Assembly (NCBI GenBank): GCA_003252195.1
Contig: QKFK01000170.1
Span: 1-5,040, forward strand
Reading direction: 5' to 3'
Source of the DNA: Rhodospirillales bacterium
GTDB lineage: Bacteria; Pseudomonadota; Alphaproteobacteria; QKFK01; SZUA-500
Length of the DNA stretch: 5,040 bases
Part shown: positions 1 to 5,040 of the stretch, piece after piece
Layout of the letters: each line of letters opens with the position of its first letter
How positions within the stretch are numbered: the first letter of the stretch is position 1
Translations under genes and position numbers: made by a program
Notes under the pieces: model-generated
Databases searched by the model: none
What the model was told of the DNA's origin: nothing
What the model saw: only the letters and a program-made list of their open reading frames with translations

Positions 1-1497
1 ACTACCCTGACCAGAAAATATTACATTGGGTTCTTCCGCATAATAGCAGGAATTCTGCTCTAATAAATTTACACCTATATAATATCTAGCACCATAAGCA
101 ACCAACAAATCTTGTAATTCATCCGCCTCGCGACGATCTTTTAAAAATTTAGCATTTGTGGTTTTACCTTCTAAAGGAACAATTGTTCTATCTATTACAA
201 AAGATGCAAGCCCTGCCCCATTACCCATGGCATAAACAGCTTTATGTTTTTTTGCAAATGGCTTTGCCAATGAATAAACATCATAATTTATGCTACTACG
301 CAAAGGATTATTCATAACCGTTACAATAACAAACGCGAAGACTAATCCAAAAAAGTTAATCACTACTTTCATAGCTAGTCTCTCGTTATCTGTATCTAGC
401 TTATCAAGCATATATTGCATAGCTTTTGCAACGCAAAATGGCGCTGTTATAACCAACAAATAAAAATGTATACCAAATGGCTTCCAATGAGTTACAAAAG
501 AAAAAATTGCGTAATAAACAATAGCATTAAACACTAACAAGGCATATATGGATTTATCTATATTAAAAGCCTTATCCTTAGGTCTCATTATCAAAACAAG
601 AAAAGAACCAAGAGTTATCCAAATAGCAAATGACACACTAAAAAATCTAATAGGATTAGAAAGTGTTTCGCGTACAGATTTTACAAAAATTTGTTTCCAT
701 AAATCAGTGTTTGCTACAAAACTTTGCTTCTGCAATAAATATGCATCTATCGCAGGCAATGTGTCCCCAAATTTATAATAATTATAAACATAAAACGCCA
801 ACAAAGGGGTCGTCCCTAATAGCAACCCTAGCAAATTGCGATATTTAAATAGAGCATCAATATTTTTTGCTTCATATTTATCATCAAGAATGCAATAAGC
901 AATTACAAAGCTTATAACTATCACTAATGTATCTGTTCTAGTAAGCCCTGCTAAAGATAAAAGCAAACCCAATATAATCGCTTTTTTAAACGAGTGATCC
1001 GCTAGAAACTTGGGTAAATATGTGACAATTAACAACATAAAAACTATGGCTAGTTGTGTGGATTGTCCACTAGATGCTTGATATAAATATGCCACTACAA
1101 AATATAAACCAGCTACATATGACACATTTGCAGATATATTCCACTTTGCACATAACTCAACAAACATCCACAATGAAAACAAAAGCATCAAAATTGTAGC
1201 AATCTTATAGGCTACAAAGAAGCCTTTTCCACCAGCACCAAAAATTTTAACAAGAACCCAAAGATAACCCAACCATAATGGATAAAAGCCACTCGATTGA
1301 TGAACACCATCAAAAGTTAAACCTTTTCCATCAATAAAGTTTGATAATATTTTTAGCTCGTCAAAAAACTCTGGACTAACCACTCGTGAATATAGAGATA
1401 AACCACTATTTCCATTTAATATCGGCATTAGCAGAACTTGCATTGCTACTAAAAACACTCCTACAAAAAACAGATAATATGATTTATTTTTACTCAA
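1..1497 (-). CDS. GT-C-like polytopic membrane protein (putative glycosyltransferase), partial, 3' end beyond window
   Basis: This minus-strand frame stays open for 499 codons from position 1497 to the left edge, so the C-terminus is missing. I infer a GT-C-type (PMT/ArnT-like) membrane glycosyltransferase that would use a lipid-linked sugar; the substrate cannot be told. About 10-11 hydrophobic segments are visible, near residues 8-26, 72-86, 93-113, 123-140, 148-165, 174-203, 221-238, 287-303, 318-334, 341-360 and 379-395. The first outer loop carries FFDELKIL (D46, E47), where GT-C enzymes keep catalytic acids, then GKGLTFDG and SGFYPLWLGYL. GLTRTDTLV (184-192) and FGDTLPAI (243-250) also fit this group. 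A soluble tail starts near residue 397. The start is TTG at 1497, with AGTGAG eight bases upstream. An in-frame TGA at 1509-1507 rules out an earlier ATG, and the next ATG (codon 19) would cut the first membrane segment. It sits 5 bases behind the NfeD gene. Function is moderately sure, the reading frame very sure. Confidence 0.82.
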   Translation of the reverse strand, partial: MSKNKSYYLFFVGVFLVAMQVLLMPILNGNSGLSLYSRVVSPEFFDELKILSNFIDGKGLTFDGVHQSSGFYPLWLGYLWVLVKIFGAGGKGFFVAYKIATILMLLFSLWMFVELCAKWNISANVSYVAGLYFVVAYLYQASSGQSTQLAIVFMLLIVTYLPKFLADHSFKKAIILGLLLSLAGLTRTDTLVIVISFVIAYCILDDKYEAKNIDALFKYRNLLGLLLGTTPLLAFYVYNYYKFGDTLPAIDAYLLQKQSFVANTDLWKQIFVKSVRETLSNPIRFFSVSFAIWITLGSFLVLIMRPKDKAFNIDKSIYALLVFNAIVYYAIFSFVTHWKPFGIHFYLLVITAPFCVAKAMQYMLDKLDTDNERLAMKVVINFFGLVFAFVIVTVMNNPLRSSINYDVYSLAKPFAKKHKAVYAMGNGAGLASFVIDRTIVPLEGKTTNAKFLKDRREADELQDLLVAYGARYYIGVNLLEQNSCYYAEEPNVIFSGQGS

Positions 1498-1502
1498 GAT
1501 AA

Positions 1503-1955
1503 TTACTCACTTTTTTCTACTACTAAAAGAGTTCCTTCAACAGCAATAACTTTAACTTTTGTGCCTTGTTCTATATTTTCATCTGCCTTGGCACTCCACT
1601 CGCCATCACCCACTTTTACTTTGCCCTTACCATTAATTATATCCGTGGTAACATTATAAAAGTTTCCAATATATTGGTTTGCTCTTTGGTTAAGATTAGC
1701 ATATTGAGGGGCTGGCTCTGCTTTGCCCATCATCTTACGCCCTAAATATGTGCAAGCCACAGCCAATACCGCAAAAACAACTCCTTGCCATGCTAATATC
1801 AGCGATGGAAATGTGAAGGCGATTAAACCTGTTATAATAGCTCCCAAGCCAATCCACAAGCAAAACACCCCAGGGATAACCATTTCTAATGTTACTAAGA
1901 CAAAACCTAAAATTAGCCAATGCCAATAGTGGAAATCAGCAAAAAATGTTTGCAT
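1503..1955 (-). CDS. NfeD-family membrane protein (short form, YbbJ-like)
   Basis: A 150-residue protein of the short NfeD type, which lacks the ClpP-like protease domain of long NfeD proteins. Members pair with SPFH/stomatin proteins in the membrane and are thought to help build or stabilise their assemblies; the exact role is unsettled. Three hydrophobic segments fill residues 12-75 and include the family-typical LGFVLVTLEMVIPG and LWIGLGAIITG stretches. A basic stretch (GRKMMGK) then leads to a soluble C-terminal beta-barrel (OB-fold) domain at about 95-150. That domain shows the usual glycine-rich pattern: GKGKVKVGDGEW, then IEQGTKVKVIAVEGTLLVVE. The ATG at 1955 has an ACGGAGAA Shine-Dalgarno sequence at good distance. 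It begins 17 bases after the QmcA gene ends, and the next gene starts 5 bases after its TAA, so all three are probably cotranscribed. E. coli has the same pairing (qmcA with ybbJ). The assignment is firm. Confidence 0.92.
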   Translation of the reverse strand: MQTFFADFHYWHWLILGFVLVTLEMVIPGVFCLWIGLGAIITGLIAFTFPSLILAWQGVVFAVLAVACTYLGRKMMGKAEPAPQYANLNQRANQYIGNFYNVTTDIINGKGKVKVGDGEWSAKADENIEQGTKVKVIAVEGTLLVVEKSE

Positions 1956-1972
1956 TATTTTTCTCCGTTAAA

Positions 1973-2923
1973 TTATGTCCAAGGGCTACGTTTTTTATCA
2001 TCTTTCTCGCGTGAAGAAAGGGCTGTTTTAGCAACCTCAGAAATACCAGCGATTGAACCGATTAAATTGCTAGCTTCAAGTGGCATTAACACCAATTTTT
2101 CATTGTTTGAGGTTGCAATATCTTTTAATGCTTCAACATATTTTAAGCCCAAGAAGTAATTAACAGCATTAATATCACCTTCAGCAATCGCTTTTGAAAC
2201 CATCTCGGTTGCTTTCGCTTCTGCTTCTGCGGTTCTTTCTCTAGCTTCTGCCTCTCTAAAGGCTGCTTCTCTTTGTCCTTCAGCTTCTAAAATAGCAGCT
2301 TGTTTTTCACCTTCTGCTTTTAACACTTGTGCTTGACGATAACCCTCAGCTTCTAAAACATTTGCACGTTTATCACGCTCAGCTTTCATTTGACGAGCCA
2401 TAGATTCAATCAAATCGCGAGGAGGAGTAATGTCTTTAATCTCAATACGAGTTACTTTTAATCCCCATGGGTTAGTTGCTTCATCAACCACAGTTAACAA
2501 ACGTGTGTTAATAGAATCTCTTTGTGATAACAATTCATCTAAATCCATAGACCCCATAACAGTACGAATATTTGTCATTGTAAGATTAAGCACCGCAAGC
2601 TCTAAATGCCTTACTTCATATGCAGCACGGGCAGCATCAAGAACTTGGTAAAAAACCACTCCATCAACTCTAACCATTGCGTTATCTTTGGTGATAACTT
2701 CTTGTGATGGCACGTCCAAAACTTGTTCCATCATATTAAGCTTAGCGCCAATTTTATCAATAAAAGGCATTATAATATGAAAACCAGGGGTTAGAGTTTG
2801 AGTATAACGCCCCAATCTCTCTACCGTAAACTGCATACCTTGTGGAACAATTTTAACACCTTGAGTTATAAAAATAACCGCTAAGAATATTAAAAAAATC
2901 ACTACGCTTGAAATATCGCCCAT
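1973..2923 (-). CDS. qmcA: SPFH/band 7 (stomatin-like, paraslipin) membrane protein QmcA
   Basis: A 316-residue SPFH protein, close in length and sequence to E. coli QmcA. These proteins form large oligomers in the inner membrane, mark membrane microdomains and are linked to quality control of membrane proteins. Residues 6-22 form one N-terminal membrane segment. The SPFH domain follows from about residue 23, with IVPQGMQFTVERLGRYTQTL, PGFHIIMPFID, MMEQVLDVPSQEVITKDN, YEVRHLELAVLNLTMTNIRT and LLSQRDSIN. EATNPWGLKVTRIEIKDI (148-165) closes that domain. From about 175 to 245 a long charged helix contains three near-perfect 11-residue repeats of the LxAEGxxQAxx kind (190-222). The C-terminal LMPLEASNLIGSIAGI (279-294) is typical of the paraslipin group. 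The ATG at 2923 follows AAGGAG by seven bases, an excellent ribosome site. It lies 17 bases behind rmuC and 17 bases before the NfeD gene, its usual partner. Identification is very firm; the cargo or client is unknown. Confidence 0.96.
   Translation of the reverse strand: MGDISSVVIFLIFLAVIFITQGVKIVPQGMQFTVERLGRYTQTLTPGFHIIMPFIDKIGAKLNMMEQVLDVPSQEVITKDNAMVRVDGVVFYQVLDAARAAYEVRHLELAVLNLTMTNIRTVMGSMDLDELLSQRDSINTRLLTVVDEATNPWGLKVTRIEIKDITPPRDLIESMARQMKAERDKRANVLEAEGYRQAQVLKAEGEKQAAILEAEGQREAAFREAEARERTAEAEAKATEMVSKAIAEGDINAVNYFLGLKYVEALKDIATSNNEKLVLMPLEASNLIGSIAGISEVAKTALSSREKDDKKRSPWT
2258..2356 (-). repeat. qmcA: three tandem 33-base units coding an 11-residue repeat in QmcA
   Basis: Codons 190-222 of the QmcA gene encode LEAEGYRQAQV, LKAEGEKQAAI and LEAEGQREAAF in tandem. 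A fourth, decayed unit (REAEARERTAE) follows. The 11-residue period is that of a hendecad coiled coil, as expected for the helical stalk of SPFH oligomers, and E. coli QmcA has the same pattern. It is a protein-level repeat of the family and not a mobile or regulatory DNA repeat. Confidence 0.8.
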
Positions 2924-2940
2924 TTTATCTCTCCTTAAAT

Positions 2941-4107
2941 TTAGATATTTTCTAACAATTTAGTCGTATTAGTTATGGCTTCTGCTGGATGCTCACCATC
3001 GTTTACTTGAATCTCTTCAATCTTTTCTGCTCGTTTGGTAATTTTATCGGTAGATATTGTAATTTCTCTAATATCTTTTGAGGCCTGCTCAAAATGAGAG
3101 CCGAGGTTTGAAACCCTTTTATCTAGCCTTGCAATATCATCTAACAAAATACCAACTTCTTTTTGAATAACCCCTGCTTGTTCACGCATATTTGCATCTT
3201 TAAGCACCGCTCTAATAGTGTTTAATGTTGCCATCAAAGTAGTTGGAGAGACAATCCAAACTTTAGCTCTATATGATTTTTCTACCACATCAGCAAAGCT
3301 TGCATGAAGCTCCGCATAAACGGCTTCTGATGGCAAAAACATCAAAGCAGATTCGGCCGTTTCACCCGCGATAATATATTTTTCTGAAATATCATTTATA
3401 TGTTTAATAATATCTGCCTTAAAACCACGAGCTGCTATAGTTTTTTCAGCATCATCTTTAGCATTTCTCAAAGCGTGATAGCTCTCTAGCGGAAACTTAG
3501 CATCAATCACTATTGACCCTGGGGGATTAGGCAACGTTAGCAAGCAATCACAACGTTTACTGTTACTCAAAACAGATTGAAATTGATATGCCGAAGGAGG
3601 CAAAATTGAGGTTACCAAGTCATTTAATTGAATCTCTCCGAACGCCCCGCGTGCTTGCTTATTTGAAAGCACATCTTGAAGGCTAACCACCTGCTCAGAT
3701 AGCATAGATATTTTTTGCTGAGCAATGTCTATTTTTCCAAGTCTTTCATGCAAATCTTGCATGGTCTTAATAGTTTTCTCACTATTTTTTAACAATGCCT
3801 CAGAAGTCTTTTCGGTGTTTTGTTGCAGACCATCGCCAACTCTGCGAGAAATATCTGCAAGTCTTTCCTCAATCATTTTAACAAACTTAACTTCTTGATC
3901 TTGGAGCTTATCGGCAATTCGTGATTGATATATATTCTGGGTTTCTGCCAATCCAGCAATACGTCCAGCCAGCTCTGACTGTGCCCGCATCATGGTTTCT
4001 GCAATGTCTTTAATATCATTATTTGATGACTTATTATTCATATTCCAGAATAAAAAACCACCGACTAAGACCAGCATAGATATAATCACATACGCTTCTA
4101 ATGACAC
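2941..4107 (-). CDS. rmuC: DNA recombination protein RmuC (putative membrane-anchored nuclease)
   Basis: A 388-residue RmuC-family protein. In E. coli, loss of RmuC raises recombination-dependent inversion at short inverted repeats, and the family carries a PD-(D/E)XK-like nuclease fold, so a role in cutting or protecting DNA is inferred. Residues 5-22 form an N-terminal membrane anchor. About residues 30-150 are predicted coiled coil. The nuclease-like core follows: GAFGEIQL (154-161, E158), RCDCLL (185-190, D187) and IDAKFPLESY (201-210, D202 and K204), which together supply the expected E, D and DxK residues. YIIAGETAESALMFLPSEAVYAE and VWIVSPTTLMATLNTIRAV are further family hallmarks, and the C-terminal region from about 305 is again helical. 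The start is GTG at 4107. An in-frame stop at 4122-4120 allows no earlier start, and a GGGGG run lies five bases upstream of the GTG. It is the first gene of the minus-strand row and is separated from the small ORF upstream by a terminator. Confidence 0.95.
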   Translation of the reverse strand: MSLEAYVIISMLVLVGGFLFWNMNNKSSNNDIKDIAETMMRAQSELAGRIAGLAETQNIYQSRIADKLQDQEVKFVKMIEERLADISRRVGDGLQQNTEKTSEALLKNSEKTIKTMQDLHERLGKIDIAQQKISMLSEQVVSLQDVLSNKQARGAFGEIQLNDLVTSILPPSAYQFQSVLSNSKRCDCLLTLPNPPGSIVIDAKFPLESYHALRNAKDDAEKTIAARGFKADIIKHINDISEKYIIAGETAESALMFLPSEAVYAELHASFADVVEKSYRAKVWIVSPTTLMATLNTIRAVLKDANMREQAGVIQKEVGILLDDIARLDKRVSNLGSHFEQASKDIREITISTDKITKRAEKIEEIQVNDGEHPAEAITNTTKLLENI

Positions 4108-4118
4108 AACAGCCCCCG

Positions 4119-4147
4119 ATTATCTAATTTTGTTACCACCAAAAGAT
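4119..4147 (-). promoter_or_regulatory. possible rmuC promoter (weak)
   Basis: Any transcript from further right should stop at the terminator at 4202-4175, so a promoter for the rmuC row should lie in the roughly 67 bases between it and the rmuC start. The best -10 box there is GATAAT (4124-4119 on the minus strand, five of six matches). The -35 position 17 bases away reads ATCTTT, a poor match. The predicted transcript start would fall very near the GTG codon and give an almost leaderless mRNA, which lowers my confidence. Confidence 0.22.
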
Positions 4148-4174
4148 ACCCTAAAACACCCAACATTTCCATAC

Positions 4175-4202
4175 AAAAAAACTGCCTGTATAAAACAGGC
4201 AG
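4175..4202 (-). terminator. rho-independent terminator behind the 32-aa small ORF
   Basis: On the minus strand an 8-bp perfect stem (CTGCCTGT paired with ACAGGCAG, loop TTTAT) is followed directly by seven T residues. This is a textbook intrinsic terminator and works only leftward, since no T-run follows the hairpin on the plus strand. It lies 27 bases past the stop codon of the small ORF at 4230. It marks the end of a short transcription unit and separates it from rmuC. Confidence 0.85.
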
Positions 4203-4229
4203 CCTTTGAAAGCAGAAGAATAAAGAGTC

Positions 4230-4328
4230 CTAAAACATAATCGCCTCAAAAAAGCAAATTGAGACATATATAGTCGCATAGAGGGAGCCTAGTGCTACAA
4301 AATCACGTGTCATACGTAATGAAATCAT
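4230..4328 (-). CDS. small single-pass membrane protein, 32 residues, function unknown
   Basis: A 33-codon ORF (ATG at 4328, TAG at 4232-4230). I do not recognise the protein. Its sequence begins MISLRMTRDF, is followed by a hydrophobic stretch at residues 10-27 (VALGSLYATIYVSICFF) and ends EAIMF. Two arginines before and one glutamate after that stretch suggest one membrane-spanning helix, probably with the N-terminus inside. Three things support a real gene: AGAGAGG five bases before the ATG is a strong ribosome site, a strong intrinsic terminator lies 27 bases behind the stop, and the unit sits in a 419-base gap with no other gene. Such small proteins often bind and tune a larger membrane complex (CydX and AcrZ are examples). 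Short hydrophobic type I toxins look similar, but no antisense RNA promoter was found. The alternative is a small RNA ending at the terminator, with the ORF a coincidence. Confidence 0.6.
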   Translation of the reverse strand: MISLRMTRDFVALGSLYATIYVSICFFEAIMF

Positions 4329-4346
4329 GTTTTCCTCTCTTTATTC

Positions 4347-4375
4347 AATTTTTAAATAACGTCAATCCTTGACAA
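4347..4375 (-). promoter_or_regulatory. possible promoter of the small ORF (weak)
   Basis: On the minus strand TTGTCA (4375-4370, five of six to TTGACA) is followed, after 17 bases, by AAAATT (4352-4347, four of six to TATAAT). The predicted transcript would start about 12 bases before the small ORF's ATG, just ahead of its Shine-Dalgarno sequence. Spacing is ideal but the -10 box is poor. The -35 box overlaps the inverted repeat at 4361-4373, which would suit repression. Confidence 0.35.
4361..4373. promoter_or_regulatory. operator-like inverted repeat GTCAA-TCC-TTGAC
   Basis: A perfect 5-bp inverted repeat with a 3-base spacer. It overlaps the proposed -35 box of the small ORF and lies 33 bases upstream of its start codon. 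It could bind a dimeric regulator, but it is short enough to arise by chance in AT-rich DNA. It does not fit the FNR pattern (TTGAT-N4-ATCAA). Confidence 0.3.
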
Positions 4376-4382
4376 ATCCTCT

Positions 4383-4413
4383 AAAAAAGAAGATGAGGGC
4401 TTTCTTCCTCACC
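4383..4413 (-). terminator. second terminator-like hairpin, upstream of the small ORF
   Basis: On the minus strand GGTGAGG pairs with CCTCATC (7 bp including one G-U, loop of 8) and is followed by TTCTTTTTTAG. The G-U pair forms only in the minus-strand RNA (A opposite C on the other strand), and the T-tract is also on that side, so it points leftward. No minus-strand gene was found to its right in this window. It may end a short RNA starting near 4490, stop antisense transcription from the plus-strand gene, or act as an attenuator in a longer leader of the small ORF. Confidence 0.5.
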
Positions 4414-4431
4414 ACTAAGAATAAATTAATA

Positions 4432-4446
4432 AAGTTAACATAACTT
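4432..4446. promoter_or_regulatory. operator-like inverted repeat AAGTTA-ACA-TAACTT
   Basis: A perfect 6-bp inverted repeat with a 3-base spacer lies about 40 bases upstream of the TATAAT box that faces the plus-strand gene at 4527. That is a usual place for an activator or repressor site. The layout (3-base spacer) matches the other inverted repeat at 4361-4373, but the half-site sequence differs. No regulator can be named. Confidence 0.35.
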
Positions 4447-4460
4447 GAATCGAAATTTTT

Positions 4461-4489
4461 TCTTTTTATATCGATAAATACAGTATAAT
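4461..4489 (+). promoter_or_regulatory. promoter of the plus-strand gene, perfect -10 box
   Basis: TATAAT at 4484-4489 is a perfect sigma-70 -10 element in the only gap upstream of the gene at 4527. The -35 position with a 17-base spacer reads TCTTTT, a weak match, so the promoter may depend on an activator or on the A/T tract at 4454-4470. The transcript would start near 4496 with a leader of about 30 bases. A reverse-strand -10-like TATACT overlaps the same bases. Confidence 0.45.
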
Positions 4490-4526
4490 ATGCAGTTGTT
4501 AATTAATTTATGATATTAAGTGATTT

Positions 4527-5030
4527 ATGAGTCCAACTATTGAAATATCTCCAGAGGAAATGAAATCCTTTATGGAAAAAGTAAAAGACACTAACATCAA
4601 TCAAGTGTCATTGCTTGCGACTGACTATTTGAATCATTTTAATGAAATTGCCATGCTCATAGAAATGGTAGCCGATATGCCTGATATGCTTGAAGAGTGC
4701 AAATCATGGCGCCCAAAAACTTATAAAGCCCACTTTGAGCAAAGCAACTTTGCAGATAAAGATATTTATGTTGAAGCATATGATTATGTTCAAGCAAAAT
4801 ATAAAAAACCATTTGAAGATTTAATTCGCCAGCTTAACTTTTTTGTAGTTCAAAGCATGGAGAAAATTGAAATCTCTATAGAAAAAGGCGATGCCCCAGA
4901 GGTTATCCATCATCTAGCTACTGGCTCTGCCAGAGCTATTTATGGCTTCATTGAATTAACCAGTAGTATTATTCACGGATCAGATAAAACCCTCGATCAA
5001 AGTCAAGTTGATGATTTAATGGGCTTCTAG
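4527..5030 (+). CDS. helical protein of unknown function with CheZ-like C-terminal tail
   Basis: A complete 167-residue acidic protein with no signal peptide or membrane segment, so probably cytoplasmic. I do not recognise the family with certainty. It appears almost all helical: about 8-58 (with ATDYLNHFNEIAMLIEM), 78-119 and 123-150, then a polar linker and a short last helix. The C-terminus QSQVDDLMGF resembles the CheY-binding tail of CheZ (E. coli CheZ ends with QVDDLL then SLGF) and the SQxxIDALL peptide of FliM. FEDLIRQ at 96-102 (D98, Q102) resembles the CheZ active-site FQDLTGQ with its D and Q four apart, and lies about the same distance from the C-terminus. A role in binding a receiver domain is therefore a hypothesis. 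Overall similarity to CheZ is otherwise not evident and the DLTGQ core is not intact. The ATG at 4527 has only a weak AAGTGA ribosome site; an in-frame TGA at 4521 excludes earlier starts. It is transcribed away from the rmuC row. Confidence 0.88.
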   Translation: MSPTIEISPEEMKSFMEKVKDTNINQVSLLATDYLNHFNEIAMLIEMVADMPDMLEECKSWRPKTYKAHFEQSNFADKDIYVEAYDYVQAKYKKPFEDLIRQLNFFVVQSMEKIEISIEKGDAPEVIHHLATGSARAIYGFIELTSSIIHGSDKTLDQSQVDDLMGF

Positions 5031-5040
5031 TTCAACCAGC

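Larger units (their letters stand above)
4108..4526. other. divergent intergenic region of 419 bases
   Basis: This gap separates the minus-strand rmuC row from the plus-strand gene at 4527. It is not empty. From left to right it holds a possible rmuC promoter, an intrinsic terminator, the 32-residue small ORF, an inverted repeat over that ORF's likely promoter, a second leftward terminator-like hairpin, a second inverted repeat, and a rightward promoter with a perfect -10 box. The stretch from 4414 to 4526 is very AT-rich, with A and T tracts and TTAA/ATTAATT motifs. No tRNA-like or riboswitch-like fold was recognised. Confidence 0.7.

Noticed and set aside
548..848. Two overlapping plus-strand ORFs of 61-76 codons inside the left membrane-protein gene.
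   Set aside because: They lie fully antisense to the long minus-strand frame that spans 1-1497, have no good ribosome site and give no recognisable protein.
1723..2159. Plus- and minus-strand ORFs of 63-79 codons over the NfeD and QmcA genes.
   Set aside because: They are shadows in other frames of two firmly identified genes.
3992..4240. An 82-codon plus-strand ORF running from inside rmuC into the intergenic gap.
   Set aside because: It overlaps the rmuC N-terminus antisense, has no plausible ribosome site, and its protein is low in recognisable structure; it also runs through the leftward terminator.
4230..4328. The small ORF as a type I toxin with an antisense RNA.
   Set aside because: No convincing plus-strand promoter was found near its 3' end (TTGAAA at 4206 has no -10 box at proper distance), and no matching antisense terminator was seen.
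4369..4397. A perfect TTGACA on the plus strand at 4369-4374 as a second rightward promoter.
   Set aside because: The -10 position 17 bases on reads GATGAG, a poor match, and the TTGACA arises from the inverted repeat there.
4415..4441. A 9-codon minus-strand ORF (MLTLLIYS) right before a terminator-like hairpin, as a leader peptide.
   Set aside because: No Shine-Dalgarno sequence precedes it, only three leucine codons hint at a theme, and no antiterminator fold was found. It is kept only as part of the hairpin finding and not listed as a gene.
4426..4519. TTAA pairs as CtrA binding sites (TTAA-N7-TTAA).
   Set aside because: The spacings found are 5, 9 and 13 bases, never 7, and TTAA is common in such AT-rich DNA.

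Overview
The window looks like a piece of chromosome from an AT-rich alphaproteobacterium. The lineage call is inference: the RmuC catalytic region and the QmcA-type band 7 protein read like alphaproteobacterial versions, but no phylogeny could be run. Base composition is uneven. Sampled 60-base lines hold about 27% G+C in the left-hand membrane-protein gene and about 48% in the stomatin and rmuC genes.

Positions 4107 down to 1 hold a tightly packed minus-strand gene row: rmuC (GTG start), then a QmcA/paraslipin SPFH protein, a short NfeD-family protein, and a polytopic GT-C-like membrane protein that runs off the left edge. The gaps are 17, 17 and 5 bases. QmcA and NfeD are a classic membrane-microdomain pair. 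RmuC is a membrane-anchored putative nuclease. The last gene looks like a lipid-linked-sugar glycosyltransferase or a relative of unknown substrate, and it has only a TTG start.

Positions 4108-4526 form a divergent intergenic region of 419 bases with several elements. A 32-codon minus-strand ORF (4328-4230) has a strong Shine-Dalgarno sequence and a good rho-independent terminator just behind it, and looks like a free-standing single-pass small membrane protein gene. A second terminator-like hairpin lies upstream of it on the same strand. Two short perfect inverted repeats, both with 3-base spacers, look like operators. A perfect TATAAT box faces right toward the next gene.

Positions 4527-5030 hold a plus-strand gene for an all-helical 167-residue protein of unknown function. 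Its last residues (QVDDLMGF) and an internal FEDLxxQ stretch resemble, in order and spacing, the CheY-binding tail and the DxxxQ active-site motif of the CheZ phosphatase. This is a hypothesis only.

No tRNA, rRNA, CRISPR array, insertion sequence or prophage sign was seen. The most notable items are the unannotated small-protein unit between two terminators and the CheZ-like marks in the right-hand protein.
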